Notes: a model not told the origin generated them from the sequence alone. A DNA stretch of 64,000 nucleotides from Sphingobacterium rhinopitheci (GCF_022627575.1 NZ_JADEYQ010000014.1:1-64000), one strand, 5' to 3'. Counted from the stretch's first letter, positions 8,563 to 17,449 are shown. Made by a program: numbers and translations.

Positions 8563-9029
8563 CATGCAATTAGAAGGCCTCAGCAGTGCGACATATGGAT
8601 ACAACAATCAGAATTACGAAACCATAAATAATACTTTAGCTATAGTTTATTTATAAAAAAATGAAAACCTAAAGAAATAAATTGATTACATCCTGAAACA
8701 TATTAAAGAGATGAGTTTGTAGAATTACAAATATTGCTCATGCAATCATATAGCATCTAATCGATTTTATTACTAAAAAAAATGATGAAAAATAAAACGG
8801 TAATAATGGGCGTTATAGCGACATTAATAGAAACCTAGTGATACAAATCCAAACAAAGATGTAGCACGTGCGATGATGAAAATGACAAATAAAATCAACA
8901 AAAAATACTTTTACGAAAAACATAACGGTGTTATTCATAATATTTCTTATAATATCTGTCATAATGGTAAAGACACACCCAAAACTATCGCTCTGAAGTA
9001 AAATACACTAGCATATAAGATACAAAAAC

Positions 9030-9058
9030 GTCACCTACAATATTTAGGTGACATTTTT
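9030..9058 (+). terminator. Hairpin with T run in gene-poor region
   Basis: GTCACCTA and its exact reverse complement TAGGTGAC are separated by seven bases and followed by ATTTTT, with an A run before. It is a convincing intrinsic terminator that no recognised gene uses. It may mark the end of a decayed gene or a small RNA. Confidence 0.6.
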
Positions 9059-9491
9059 ATGCTGAAGGAAAATCAGCGAAAAGCAGAAACTCATTACCTA
9101 CTTTAAAACTACCTGAGGTAAGAATCGCTAAAGTATCTGAAAGATACTACATTATACACTAAACAAAGTCCGCTATGAGTACACATGATCTAATTTACCA
9201 AAAATAGAAAATAGAAATACTGCATGCATGACAAAAGAAGTCAGCTTTAACACTTCCACTACATAAGTTTAAAAAATAGTATAGCAATGAAAGCAAAGGA
9301 ATTGACATAAATAACTTAAACAAAAAAATAATATAGTTTTTAAGATCCAAGGGTAATTAAATGCTAATAAATGAGTTACGCGCTTGATGCATATTTTTAT
9401 CTTAATAACCTGAATTTTCCTCAGCATAGAAGAGGTAAACTGTCTAAAAATTCTGTATTTTTAAACCATATCAAAATACAGTTCTGCAAAG

Positions 9492-10718
9492 ATGAAAATA
9501 CTCCATACCGCTGACTGGCACTTAGGCAAACGTCTTGATTACATATCAAGATTGGAAGAGCAAAAGGAAGTTTTAGAAGAAATATGCCAAATTGCAGATC
9601 AGCAGCAAGTTGACCTTGTGCTGGTAGCAGGCGATTTATTTGACGCATTCAATCCTCCTGTCGAAGCGACAGAATTATTATATCAAACACTAAAAAGACT
9701 TACTAATAATGGTAAGCGCCCCGTTATTGCAATAGCTGGCAATCACGATTCACCCGATCGTATTGATTCACCCGACCCATTGGCTCGCGCATGTGGTATA
9801 TTATTTATTGGCTACCCTCATGCTGTGGTTAAACCATTCATCATGGATCAAAATTACAGGATCAGCAAGTCGGACAAAGGATTTGTAGAGATACAAATGA
9901 ATCACACCCCTTATCCAGTACGTATCCTTACGACAGCATATGCCAATGAATTGCGATTGAAGCAATTTTTGGGTATTGAGAATAAAGCTGAATTGTTAAA
10001 CGAAGTACTCAAAGAGAATTGGGCTAAGTTGGCCGACACATATTGTGACAACAATGGCGTCAATATATTGACAGCACATCTCTATATGTTGGAGCGTGAG
10101 GGGGAGATATTGGAAGAACCCGAAGGTGAAAAACCAATAAAAATTGGCAATGCAGATATCATTTATTCCGACGCTATCCCAGCACAGATACAATATACGG
10201 CACTCGGTCATTTGCATCGTTATCAATTTATAAAGGGCCATCAAAATCCTGTATTATACTCAAGCTCACCGCTATGCTATTCATTCGCAGAAGCTGGGCA
10301 ATCAAAAAAAGTCGTTATCATAGAAGTAGAGCCCAATAAAGCAGCACAAGTGACTGCAATTCCATTGACCAAAGGAAAGCAATTACATCGCAAGCGCTTC
10401 ACAGATATCGATACTGCCGTTCAATGGTTACGCAATAATCCAAATACACTAGTAGAATTGACGATAGTGACAGATACATTTTTGACTTCGCAGGAGCTCA
10501 AAAGCCTGCATGAGGCACACGATGGCATCATACATATCATACCTATCGTGACGAAGCAAGAACAATCTACAGCAGAAAAAGCCATCGTCAAATTGGATCA
10601 AGATATTAATAGTTTATTTAAAGACTTCTTTAAGTCTAAACATGGCCAAGAACCCAATGAAGAGATATATGCTTTATTTAGGGAGGTGTTGGCACAACAA
10701 AAAGAAACGGAGGATTAA
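9492..10718 (+). CDS. sbcD: Exonuclease SbcD (Mre11-like subunit)
   Basis: A 408-residue nuclease subunit of the SbcCD double-strand end-processing complex. All metallophosphoesterase motifs are visible: HTADWHLGK (Asp/His at 7-10), VAGDLFD (~48), AGNHDSPDR (~84), the His of ILTAHLYM, and LGHLHRYQ near 240. The C-terminal part would contact SbcC. Its stop lies three bases before the sbcC start, so the two are translated together. Length agrees with the family. Confidence 0.96.
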   Translation: MKILHTADWHLGKRLDYISRLEEQKEVLEEICQIADQQQVDLVLVAGDLFDAFNPPVEATELLYQTLKRLTNNGKRPVIAIAGNHDSPDRIDSPDPLARACGILFIGYPHAVVKPFIMDQNYRISKSDKGFVEIQMNHTPYPVRILTTAYANELRLKQFLGIENKAELLNEVLKENWAKLADTYCDNNGVNILTAHLYMLEREGEILEEPEGEKPIKIGNADIIYSDAIPAQIQYTALGHLHRYQFIKGHQNPVLYSSSPLCYSFAEAGQSKKVVIIEVEPNKAAQVTAIPLTKGKQLHRKRFTDIDTAVQWLRNNPNTLVELTIVTDTFLTSQELKSLHEAHDGIIHIIPIVTKQEQSTAEKAIVKLDQDINSLFKDFFKSKHGQEPNEEIYALFREVLAQQKETED

Positions 10719-10721
10719 GCG

Positions 10722-13700
10722 ATGTTACCCTTATATTTAAGCATAGAAGGATTATATTCATATCAAGAAAAGCAGGAGATCGATTTTACTAAACTGACCG
10801 AAGCAGGTCTATTTGGGATCTTCGGCAATGTAGGTTCAGGGAAATCTTCTATTTTGGAGGCTATCAGCTATGCTTTATATGGCGAAACCGAACGTCTCAA
10901 TAAGCAGGAGAAACGTGCCTATAACATGTTAAACCTAAAATCAGATCAAGCAGTAATAGATTTTCAGTTTTTAAATTTTGAAAACAGGAAATTTAGATTT
11001 ATAGTACAATGGAAACGTCGCAAGCGCTTTGAAGATACCACCACAATAGATCGACTTGCTTATGAATGGATAAATGACACATGGATTCCTATGGAATCTG
11101 CTGATGGTGCTTTGGTAACAAACCTTTCCTACCCCAATTTTAGACGAACCATTATCATTCCTCAAGGACAATTTAAGGAATTTTTGGAGCTAAAAGGTAA
11201 AGAACGATCAGATATGATGAAAGAGATATTTTTCTTAAATCAGTATGATTTAGGCCCTAAAGTGGGCTATCTGCAAGCCGAAAACAACAAGAAGGTAGAA
11301 AATCTGAAGGGAGCACTAACGGGATTTGAAGAGGTTTCGGAGGAAACAAAAGAATTAAAGATTAAAGAGCTTGAAGAAGCAAGAATAGATTTGGCAAACA
11401 TCAAGTTAGCCTATGAGCAATGGTCAGAGACATTTAAAAAGCTAGCTATTGCGAAAGAGAATCGCCAAGACCTATACATTAGGCAACAAGAGTGGAATAC
11501 ACTTAACGCTAAACAATCTCAAATCAAACAATATGAAAATGATGTAAACGAATATGAGTCTGTGTCATTGCACTTTCGTGAACACATCAACAACTTGCAT
11601 CACATCACTTCCATAAAGAGGCAATTATTAGTAAAAATAGAACGACTACAAGATAACAAGGAGCTGTTGCGTACAAAGATTGACAGCACACAGCAGCAAA
11701 TATCCAATATACAGAATGATTACAACAATTTGGATAATTACAAAAGACAGCTCAATGAGTACCAATTGTTGGTTTCCAATGTTGATCTAATTCACAATAA
11801 AGATGAGGTGCTCACACGTATTGATAAGGGTACACCTATCGTAATAGAGACCAAAGCCAAAGAGCAACAATTATTGATTCAACTATCAGAAGAAGAAAGC
11901 AGTCTAGAGCAGCTAAAGAAAAAGCGCATTAACACATCTGAGCTGTTGGCTATTGAATCCTGGTACCAAACATTAGATGAGATCCTCCGTCAAGAAGATA
12001 CACTTTTGAAGCGATTGGTAAATCACAAACAAGATATAGCACAACTTGAAGAAACTTTTGCTGCTAACAACTTGGAACTAGGTACTTGGCAAGATAGTCT
12101 ACAAATGCAGTGGAATAGCCTTCAGGAGGAGCAAAAATCTATACAAGATAGGGAGACAGCGCTGCGCCTGAAACAAGAGCTTTCTCATTATATTCTGAAT
12201 CTTAACGATGGCGAACCATGTCCTTTGTGTGGTTCTGCAGAACACCCCAGCATCATGCATGCCGCGGACGTGACAGACGAGCTAGAAGAACTTAAAGCTA
12301 TCAAAAAAACATGGGCAGATAAAGAGCAGCAATATCGTCGCCTGCAAAATGAGCTTACTACAGCTGCACAATACCTAGTAGATAAGCAAGAGCAAGAAAA
12401 AACTTTACTCAGCGAACAAGCTCAAGTATCTTCAAATTTGGCTAATCATCACCAACAATTCCATTGGCCGGAATTTGATAAAACTGATAGGAATCTTTTC
12501 GAGAAACAGAAATCAGCTATTAAACAATTAGAAGAGCTGATAGAAGTAAAAGAGCTTACTATTAAAAACTTGAGAATAGAAATTCAGGCTACAAAAGAGA
12601 AAGTAAATAAATATGAGAAATCATTAGAAGACTTCAAAAATCAAGTGTTAATACTTGATGCTAAGATTACGCAAAACCTCGGCCAGATAACCGTGTTGAA
12701 ACATCTTAGCTCTGCGCAGCTGACAAAGATGGAGCTAATCATACAGTTCAATCAATTGGAAGAGAAGATAAAATCTGTAGATCAGCAGTATAAAGAATGG
12801 ACCACTATAATCCAAGAAGACAAAGGGCTTTTTGCGACCGTAGTAGGACAATTGAGCGAATCACAAGAGCAGTATAAAGCGTATAATGCACAATTACAAC
12901 TGTTGCAATCGACTATCAATAGCTTATTAAATAAGTTCAATTTTGCGGACATCACACAGGTAAAAGCAATATTGGGTAAATCAATAGATACATCATCACT
13001 ACGACAAACCATCCAGCAGTTTTACTTGCGTATAAATAGCATTGCAGAGCGCATCTATGAGCTTCAAGAAATCACAAAAGAGGACAACTATTCAGAAGAA
13101 TTATTTGTACACACAAATGAGCAGATGCAATGGTATAAGGCTGAATTAGAAAAACAAATCAGTAAAACTGGGGCTATAGAAAAAGAACTTCAAAATCTTA
13201 TTGTTGAGCTTGACAAAAAATCCAATTTACTTCAAGAATACAGCCAGCTTAATGCGCGCAAAGATAATTTGAAGATATTAGACAATATGTTTAAGGGCAA
13301 TGGTTTTGTAAATTACGTATCTAGCATACACTTAGAACGCTTATGCGAAATTGCAAATAACCGCTTCCATCGATTGACAAAAAATCAATTGTCATTGTGT
13401 GTAAATGAAGCGAATGAATTTGAAGTTAAAGATTACCTAAACAATGGTTACCAACGCTCTGTCAAGACATTATCAGGTGGACAAAGTTTTCAAGCCTCCT
13501 TATGCCTGGCATTAGCATTAGCTGAAAATATACAAGCCTTGAATAAAGCTGATCGCAATTTCTTCTTTATAGACGAAGGCTTTGGTACACAGGACAATGA
13601 AAGTATAAATACCGTATTCGATACCTTGCAATACCTTCATCAAGAAAATCGTGTCGTGGGAATCATCTCGCACGTCGAAGAATTGAAAGAGCGAATGCCA

Positions 13701-13757
13701 CGCTCAGTGACCGTTACCAAAGACTTGGAAAAAGGCAGTCAAGTTAATTATAATTAA
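10722..13757 (+). CDS. sbcC: Exonuclease SbcC (Rad50-like ATPase)
   Basis: A 1011-residue SMC-like ATPase partner of SbcD. The N-terminal half-ATPase has Walker A GNVGSGKSSIL (~36). Two long coiled coils flank a zinc hook CPLCGSAEHP with Cys500 and Cys503. The C-terminal half holds the signature LSGGQSFQASL (~910) and Walker B FFFIDEGFGTQD (~945). The pair processes hairpins and protein-blocked DNA ends, using ATP to control the nuclease. Size is normal for the family. A strong hairpin follows the stop. Confidence 0.96.
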   Translation: MLPLYLSIEGLYSYQEKQEIDFTKLTEAGLFGIFGNVGSGKSSILEAISYALYGETERLNKQEKRAYNMLNLKSDQAVIDFQFLNFENRKFRFIVQWKRRKRFEDTTTIDRLAYEWINDTWIPMESADGALVTNLSYPNFRRTIIIPQGQFKEFLELKGKERSDMMKEIFFLNQYDLGPKVGYLQAENNKKVENLKGALTGFEEVSEETKELKIKELEEARIDLANIKLAYEQWSETFKKLAIAKENRQDLYIRQQEWNTLNAKQSQIKQYENDVNEYESVSLHFREHINNLHHITSIKRQLLVKIERLQDNKELLRTKIDSTQQQISNIQNDYNNLDNYKRQLNEYQLLVSNVDLIHNKDEVLTRIDKGTPIVIETKAKEQQLLIQLSEEESSLEQLKKKRINTSELLAIESWYQTLDEILRQEDTLLKRLVNHKQDIAQLEETFAANNLELGTWQDSLQMQWNSLQEEQKSIQDRETALRLKQELSHYILNLNDGEPCPLCGSAEHPSIMHAADVTDELEELKAIKKTWADKEQQYRRLQNELTTAAQYLVDKQEQEKTLLSEQAQVSSNLANHHQQFHWPEFDKTDRNLFEKQKSAIKQLEELIEVKELTIKNLRIEIQATKEKVNKYEKSLEDFKNQVLILDAKITQNLGQITVLKHLSSAQLTKMELIIQFNQLEEKIKSVDQQYKEWTTIIQEDKGLFATVVGQLSESQEQYKAYNAQLQLLQSTINSLLNKFNFADITQVKAILGKSIDTSSLRQTIQQFYLRINSIAERIYELQEITKEDNYSEELFVHTNEQMQWYKAELEKQISKTGAIEKELQNLIVELDKKSNLLQEYSQLNARKDNLKILDNMFKGNGFVNYVSSIHLERLCEIANNRFHRLTKNQLSLCVNEANEFEVKDYLNNGYQRSVKTLSGGQSFQASLCLALALAENIQALNKADRNFFFIDEGFGTQDNESINTVFDTLQYLHQENRVVGIISHVEELKERMPRSVTVTKDLEKGSQVNYN

Positions 13758-13769
13758 GGTGCTGAACAG

Positions 13770-13805
13770 CAGCAAAGGAAATAGCAAAACATATTTCCTT
13801 TGCTG
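13770..13805. terminator. Terminator-like hairpin after sbcC
   Basis: A perfect 14-bp stem (CAGCAAAGGAAATA / TATTTCCTTTGCTG) with an 8-base loop starts 13 bp after the sbcC stop. It lies between converging genes and may serve both, although the T run is weak. Confidence 0.7.
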
Positions 13806-13876
13806 TTAATATATAAAGATTATAAAAGACGATTTGGTTATTTAATTATTCAGATATACAGCATAGGGCTATTTAT

Positions 13877-14674
13877 CTATTTTGACCATTTATTGAGGGT
13901 ATTTATGACTATCGGAAATGCAGGATAGGTCATGTCATGACCATAACCAGCCAATTCATAAAGCTCGACATCCTGATGTCCATTAAGTTGCAACATACGC
14001 ATCAGATAGGCGTTCTCTTCGTATCTACCCATTAATTCCAATTCACGATCACCGGTTATTAACAAGATTTTTGGTGCATCCTTACGTACCCAAAATAATG
14101 GCGCTAGCTCATTGATAGTAGGCTGTAATCCAGCAATACCTACTTCACTACGTGCAGTATAATGGGTGATAGCCTGTCCGCTTAGAGCCGCTATTCCCAT
14201 CAAATCATTGGCTTTTACATTTCTTTTATCTAAATAAGAGGCATTTAAACCTACCATCAGTGCCAAATAAGCTCCTGCCGAATGCCCTCCGATGATAATT
14301 TTATGCTTGCTGCCACCGTATTTTTCTACATGATCAAAAGCCCACTTTACAGCATCTGCAGCATCGTCTATTATTTCAGCCACCTTAACATTCGGTGACA
14401 ACCTGTATCCTACTCCTATTACAGCGATTCCTTTATCCAATAGATATTGTGGCAACTCCTTATCACCCCCTGTCAAGCCACCACCATGAAACCATACGAG
14501 CGTTACAAAATCCTTTTTCCCTTGGGGAAAACAAAAATCGAGCTTATTTTTTTCTTTGCTATAGGCATCTTCGCGCGTGGTATATGGTACATCATTTATG
14601 GTACGATATACTGTATTTTGTCCAAAGGACGAATATTGAATAAAAAGTAAAACCAATGCTATAAATATTCTCAT
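13877..14674 (-). CDS. Exported alpha/beta hydrolase (esterase-like)
   Basis: I prefer the ATG at 14674 (MRIFIALVLL), which gives a clean signal peptide ending near SFGQ; a start 18 codons upstream would put polar residues before it. The ~265-residue product has the oxyanion motif HGGG (~61), the nucleophile elbow GHSAGAY (Ser ~130), an Asp in TGDRELE (~206) and the His in GYGHDM (~245). This is the pattern of BD-FAE/hormone-sensitive-lipase-like carboxylesterases. It acts in the periplasm or outside; the substrate is unknown. No operon partner is visible. Confidence 0.85.
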   Translation of the reverse strand: MRIFIALVLLFIQYSSFGQNTVYRTINDVPYTTREDAYSKEKNKLDFCFPQGKKDFVTLVWFHGGGLTGGDKELPQYLLDKGIAVIGVGYRLSPNVKVAEIIDDAADAVKWAFDHVEKYGGSKHKIIIGGHSAGAYLALMVGLNASYLDKRNVKANDLMGIAALSGQAITHYTARSEVGIAGLQPTINELAPLFWVRKDAPKILLITGDRELELMGRYEENAYLMRMLQLNGHQDVELYELAGYGHDMTYPAFPIVINTLNKWSK

Positions 14675-14940
14675 AATACTATTGATTGTAGGAGATGTAA
14701 AAAGGTAAAATTGGCACAATGACAGCAACGCTAGATAGCAATGACAATCAACAACAAGTATACAAATATTCTGTATTTCTAAGAATATATTTTACTAAAA
14801 ACAATTTCAACTAGCTGCACACAATACGTATAAACACTTTCTGCTAAGGACAAAAATTGGCATGTAACAATCTAAAAAATAAGCATCCTACACAACAGCT
14901 AAAGACCGCTATATCATGATTACAAAAAATAGACCTACCC

Positions 14941-16311
14941 CTATTTAAAAAGCATCTTGAGTATACGTAAGCCAAATTTGTTATTGGGATATCTAAAAGG
15001 GATATCGAAGTAATTTGTTTGCTTTAGTACAGATTTATAATGCGTAAAAGTATCAAAGCTAGCTTTCCCGTGATATGCTCCCATCCCACTACTCCCCTTG
15101 CCACCAAAGGGCAAATAAGGCGTTGCGATATGATAAATAACATCATTGATGCAGCCACCACCAAACTCCACTTGATGGATCACTTTGTTTACCGCTTTAT
15201 TATCTGTCGAAAAGAGGTATAATGCTAAAGGATGTGGCTTACTTTGAACGGTATGTATTACCTCCTCTAGAGACGAATAACTAAGTATAGGCAATATTGG
15301 GCCAAATATCTCCTCCTGCATCACCTTGTCATGCCATGTTATATTTGTCAATAGCGTGGGTTGTATCTTCAAGGTCGTAGCATCATAGCGACCACCTTCT
15401 ATAATATCACCATCCTGCAGAAAATCTAGGAGACGTTCAAAATGACGCTTAGCAACTATACGTACATAGTCTTCATTGGCAAGGGCATTGTCACTATACA
15501 AGGTATGAATAGCTTCTTTTAGATAACTTATAAAAGTATCATGCACTGTCTGCTGCACATATATATAATCAGGAGCTATACACGTTTGGCCAGCATTCAA
15601 AAATTTGCCCCAAGCAATGCGCTTTGCTGCCAGTCGTAAGTCCGCATCATGATGTACTATACATGGGCTCTTACCCCCCAACTCTAATGTTAAAGGAGTC
15701 AAATGCTTCGCTGCAGCTTCCATCACTACTTTGCCAACACCTACACTACCGGTAAAAAATATATAATCAAAGGGCAGTGTTAATAAAGACGTGCTCGTCT
15801 CCACAGCACCTTCGACCACTGCTACATATTCTTCATCATATATAGATGATATAAGAGACGCAATAACTGCAGACGTATTGGGCGTAAGCTCCGATGGCTT
15901 AATAACAGCACAGTTGCCTGCAGCTATAGCCCCTATTAGCGGCGATATAGCCAACTGAAAAGGATAATTCCATGGCGCTACAATCAAGACAACACCATAA
16001 GGCTCCGGATACTGCAAGCCCTTAGTCCCAAAATGAGTAAGTGCTGTTGTGACTTTTCGTGGTCTAGCCCATTTCTGTAGCCGCTTGGTAACATATGATA
16101 TTTCTTCCAGCAAAATCCCTATCTCCGTAGAGAAAGTATCAAACTCCGATTTATTAAGATCCTTGCGTAAGGCATCAACTATTTGCGGTTCCTTATCAAG
16201 GATAGCAGACTTCAAAGCTTTCAATGCACGAAGGCGAAAATCTGTCGATTTGGTCGCTTGAGAATTGAAATACTGTTTTTGATTGTCAAATATAAGCTTG
16301 TTATCTATCAT
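14941..16311 (-). CDS. Aldehyde dehydrogenase, class 3-like
   Basis: A 456-residue NAD(P)-dependent aldehyde dehydrogenase. Motifs: APWNYPFQL (~110), FTGSVGVGK (~185), the general-base Glu in LELGGKSP (~207), the catalytic Cys in NAGQTCIAPD (~242), EEIFGPILP (~330) and the class 3 ending PFGGKGSSGMGAYHGK. The C-terminus has a basic/hydrophobic tail (LRILKMLFK), like membrane-associated fatty or coniferyl aldehyde dehydrogenases. It probably oxidises lipid-derived or aromatic aldehydes. It stands alone, and the preceding transcript ends at the hairpin near 16357. Confidence 0.92.
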   Translation of the reverse strand: MIDNKLIFDNQKQYFNSQATKSTDFRLRALKALKSAILDKEPQIVDALRKDLNKSEFDTFSTEIGILLEEISYVTKRLQKWARPRKVTTALTHFGTKGLQYPEPYGVVLIVAPWNYPFQLAISPLIGAIAAGNCAVIKPSELTPNTSAVIASLISSIYDEEYVAVVEGAVETSTSLLTLPFDYIFFTGSVGVGKVVMEAAAKHLTPLTLELGGKSPCIVHHDADLRLAAKRIAWGKFLNAGQTCIAPDYIYVQQTVHDTFISYLKEAIHTLYSDNALANEDYVRIVAKRHFERLLDFLQDGDIIEGGRYDATTLKIQPTLLTNITWHDKVMQEEIFGPILPILSYSSLEEVIHTVQSKPHPLALYLFSTDNKAVNKVIHQVEFGGGCINDVIYHIATPYLPFGGKGSSGMGAYHGKASFDTFTHYKSVLKQTNYFDIPFRYPNNKFGLRILKMLFK

Positions 16312-16356
16312 ATATGCATATTCGCGTTAGCACTAAGATACCTATTTTAACAAGAA

Positions 16357-16387
16357 AAGCCTAATAGCTATATCCGCTATCAGGCTT
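16357..16387 (-). terminator. Terminator of the peptide-export transcript
   Basis: AAGCCTAATAGC pairs with GCTATCAGGCTT with one mismatch and a 7-base loop. On the minus strand it is followed by TTTTCTTG. It separates the peptide locus and its relics from the aldehyde dehydrogenase gene. Confidence 0.65.
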
Positions 16388-16412
16388 AATCACATTAAAC
16401 AAAACTAAATTA

Positions 16413-16571
16413 TCAATCTATTGCACCATCCTGTTCTACGGCATCAGCAACGATATCTATTGTAGGCTTAGAATAACCTCGAAGTGGATTTTTGTAAAAT
16501 AGCAAGAGTATAAAAACGAATATGCCGGCAATGACGATGTAGCCATAAATCTCTTTAAAAGATAGGTAAGT
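16413..16571 (-). pseudogene. Start-less frame for a small single-pass membrane protein
   Basis: An open frame of 52 codons encodes KEIYGYIVIAGIF, a hydrophobic helix ending LLLFYKNP, and then an acidic tail SKPTIDIVADAVEQDGAID. This is a coherent single-pass membrane protein ending. The frame is bounded upstream by TAG at 16572-16574, and no ATG, GTG or TTG lies in it, so it has lost its start or begins at a rare codon such as ATT. A terminator follows. I read it as the 3' part of a broken gene. Confidence 0.45.
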
Positions 16572-16577
16572 CTACTG

Positions 16578-16715
16578 TTATTTTACTCTTTGTATTAGAT
16601 CTTCATTTCCTAATTCCTTTTCTTTTAGTTTCTTTATGCTACTCCTACCAAAGGAGTAAGATAGGCTAAATGATACACGACAGTTCAGTTTACACTCTCT
16701 ACAAAAAAAACATAT
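16578..16715 (-). pseudogene. 3' relic of an outer-membrane beta-barrel gene
   Basis: The minus-strand frame reads RVSFSLSYSFGRSSIKK, then LKEKELGNEDLIQRVK and stop. An aromatic last strand YSFG followed by a basic stretch and a G-x-E-D-x-x-x-R tail is typical of the C-terminus of large Bacteroidota beta-barrel proteins with a carboxypeptidase-regulatory-like N-terminus. The frame is closed by TGA at 16716; another frame just upstream (…NEYVFFVESVN) could continue it after a frameshift. The rest of the gene is gone. It lies directly behind the candidate immunity gene. Confidence 0.5.
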
Positions 16716-16738
16716 TCATTAAGGGTGGTATTTACTTT

Positions 16739-16846
16739 CTAATACTTTCTCAACCAATATCGGAATTTTCCAGTTTTAACTAGGTAAATCAGTTGAATAA
16801 TATTTATTAAGGTAATGATTCCGTAAATAACATGTAATAATATCAT
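16739..16846 (-). CDS. Candidate immunity protein or second small peptide (35 aa)
   Basis: A 35-codon ATG frame starts 14 bp after the precursor peptide stop. It encodes a hydrophobic helix (MILLHVIYGIITLINIIQ) followed by a strongly basic end (KTGKFRYWLRKY). Small hydrophobic, cationic proteins coded directly behind a bacteriocin gene are usually immunity proteins, which sit in the inner membrane of the producer; this assignment is by position and composition only. It has no double-glycine leader, so it is unlikely to be a second exported peptide. The frame is short, and chance in AT-rich DNA cannot be excluded. Confidence 0.5.
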   Translation of the reverse strand: MILLHVIYGIITLINIIQLIYLVKTGKFRYWLRKY

Positions 16847-16860
16847 AATAAAATTATTAA

Positions 16861-17010
16861 TTAAGACATTTGCTGTGCTTCCCAGATAATAAAGCCTGGT
16901 CTCATGAAAATTCTAAAACCAAAATTAAACGGGCCCCAAGAACCGCCTTCAATTTTATTTAAATCATCATTGCTTAATTCTACGACTTGAATTTTTTCTA
17001 AATTTTTCAT
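16861..17010 (-). CDS. Double-glycine leader precursor peptide (bacteriocin-like)
   Basis: A 49-residue peptide. The leader is MKNLEKIQVVELSNDDLNKI followed by EGG; it has the L/V-x-x-L-S-x-x-x-L-x-x-I-x-GG pattern that C39 peptidases recognise, with Gly-Gly at 22-23. Cleavage would release a 26-residue core beginning SWGPFNFGF, rich in Phe, Trp, Gly and Pro, with two Arg and one Glu. There is no Cys and no Thr in the core, and no lanthionine, radical-SAM or YcaO enzyme gene nearby. The product is therefore probably an unmodified class II-type bacteriocin or a peptide signal. Its genes for processing and export are immediately upstream (HlyD, C39-ABC and TolC-like). Confidence 0.82.
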   Translation of the reverse strand: MKNLEKIQVVELSNDDLNKIEGGSWGPFNFGFRIFMRPGFIIWEAQQMS

Positions 17011-17067
17011 ATTTTTTATTTATAAATAGTTATACCTACTCTATTTTTAGCCTTTTCGGAATCCTGC

Positions 17068-17088
17068 TATACTATATTTAATAGTATA
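17068..17088. promoter_or_regulatory. Palindrome between regulator and precursor peptide genes
   Basis: TATACTAT and its reverse complement ATAGTATA flank five bases. The 21-bp dyad lies ~58-78 bp upstream of the precursor start codon and just behind the HTH gene. It is a candidate operator for that regulator, or a weak 3' hairpin of its mRNA. Confidence 0.4.
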
Positions 17089-17106
17089 ACACTAAGATAT
17101 TTTAGA

Positions 17107-17424
17107 TCAATGCACAAAAAAAGCATTTATGTAATTGTTTGAATAAAAGTTAATTCCAGCATTTATGTCTTTTAATTCCTGTTCACTTATTTTTTCAATT
17201 TTAACATCAATTTTGATTGAATATCTACTTTCGTAATAATATGTATTTCTAGCTCTATTAAATTTTATTGGAGCACCTTGATCCTTCATATATTCAATTA
17301 TACGTGCCAATCTAGAGATGGAAATATTTAAACGTTTTGCGAGTTCGCTCTGATTTCCTGTTTTAGATTGACTGATTAGCTTATTAATAAGGTTTATTCT
17401 ATCTATATATAAGTACAATTTCAT
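17107..17424 (-). CDS. Small HTH regulator with leader-like C-terminal tail
   Basis: A 105-residue protein. Residues ~5-65 form a winged helix-turn-helix (DRINLINKLI, then ELAKRLNISISRLARIIEYM, then APIKFNRARNTYYY), close to HTH_11/DeoR-type DNA-binding domains. The tail is unusual: KIEKISEQELKDINAG followed by INFYSNNYINAFFVH. Its L/I-S-x-x-E-L-x-x-I-x-x-G pattern resembles the leader of the adjacent precursor peptide. The C39 peptidase of this locus might therefore recognise it, or it may bind the same export machinery. It lies 25 bp behind the TolC-like gene and ~100 bp before the precursor gene, and probably controls that gene. Confidence 0.7.
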   Translation of the reverse strand: MKLYLYIDRINLINKLISQSKTGNQSELAKRLNISISRLARIIEYMKDQGAPIKFNRARNTYYYESRYSIKIDVKIEKISEQELKDINAGINFYSNNYINAFFVH

Positions 17425-17449
17425 AGCGCAAATTTTTAAATGGTTGCAA

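Larger units (their letters stand above)
8471..9491. other. Gene-poor region of ~1 kb
   Basis: Very AT-rich and closed in all frames beyond short stretches. It contains a direct repeat near the fimbrial promoter (8544-8562) and a hairpin with T run (9030-9058). Fragments such as a signal-peptide-like start near 8780 stop within 20 codons. It may be a graveyard of decayed accessory DNA between the fimbrial operon and sbcD; no function can be assigned. Confidence 0.6.

Noticed and set aside
8780..8950. Short frames with signal-peptide-like starts before sbcD
   Set aside because: They stop within about 20-25 codons and show no family resemblance, so they are treated as non-coding.
16861..17010. 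Lanthipeptide interpretation of the double-glycine peptide
   Set aside because: The core has no Cys and only two Ser, and no LanM, LanB/C or other modification enzyme gene is near, so lanthionine rings cannot form.
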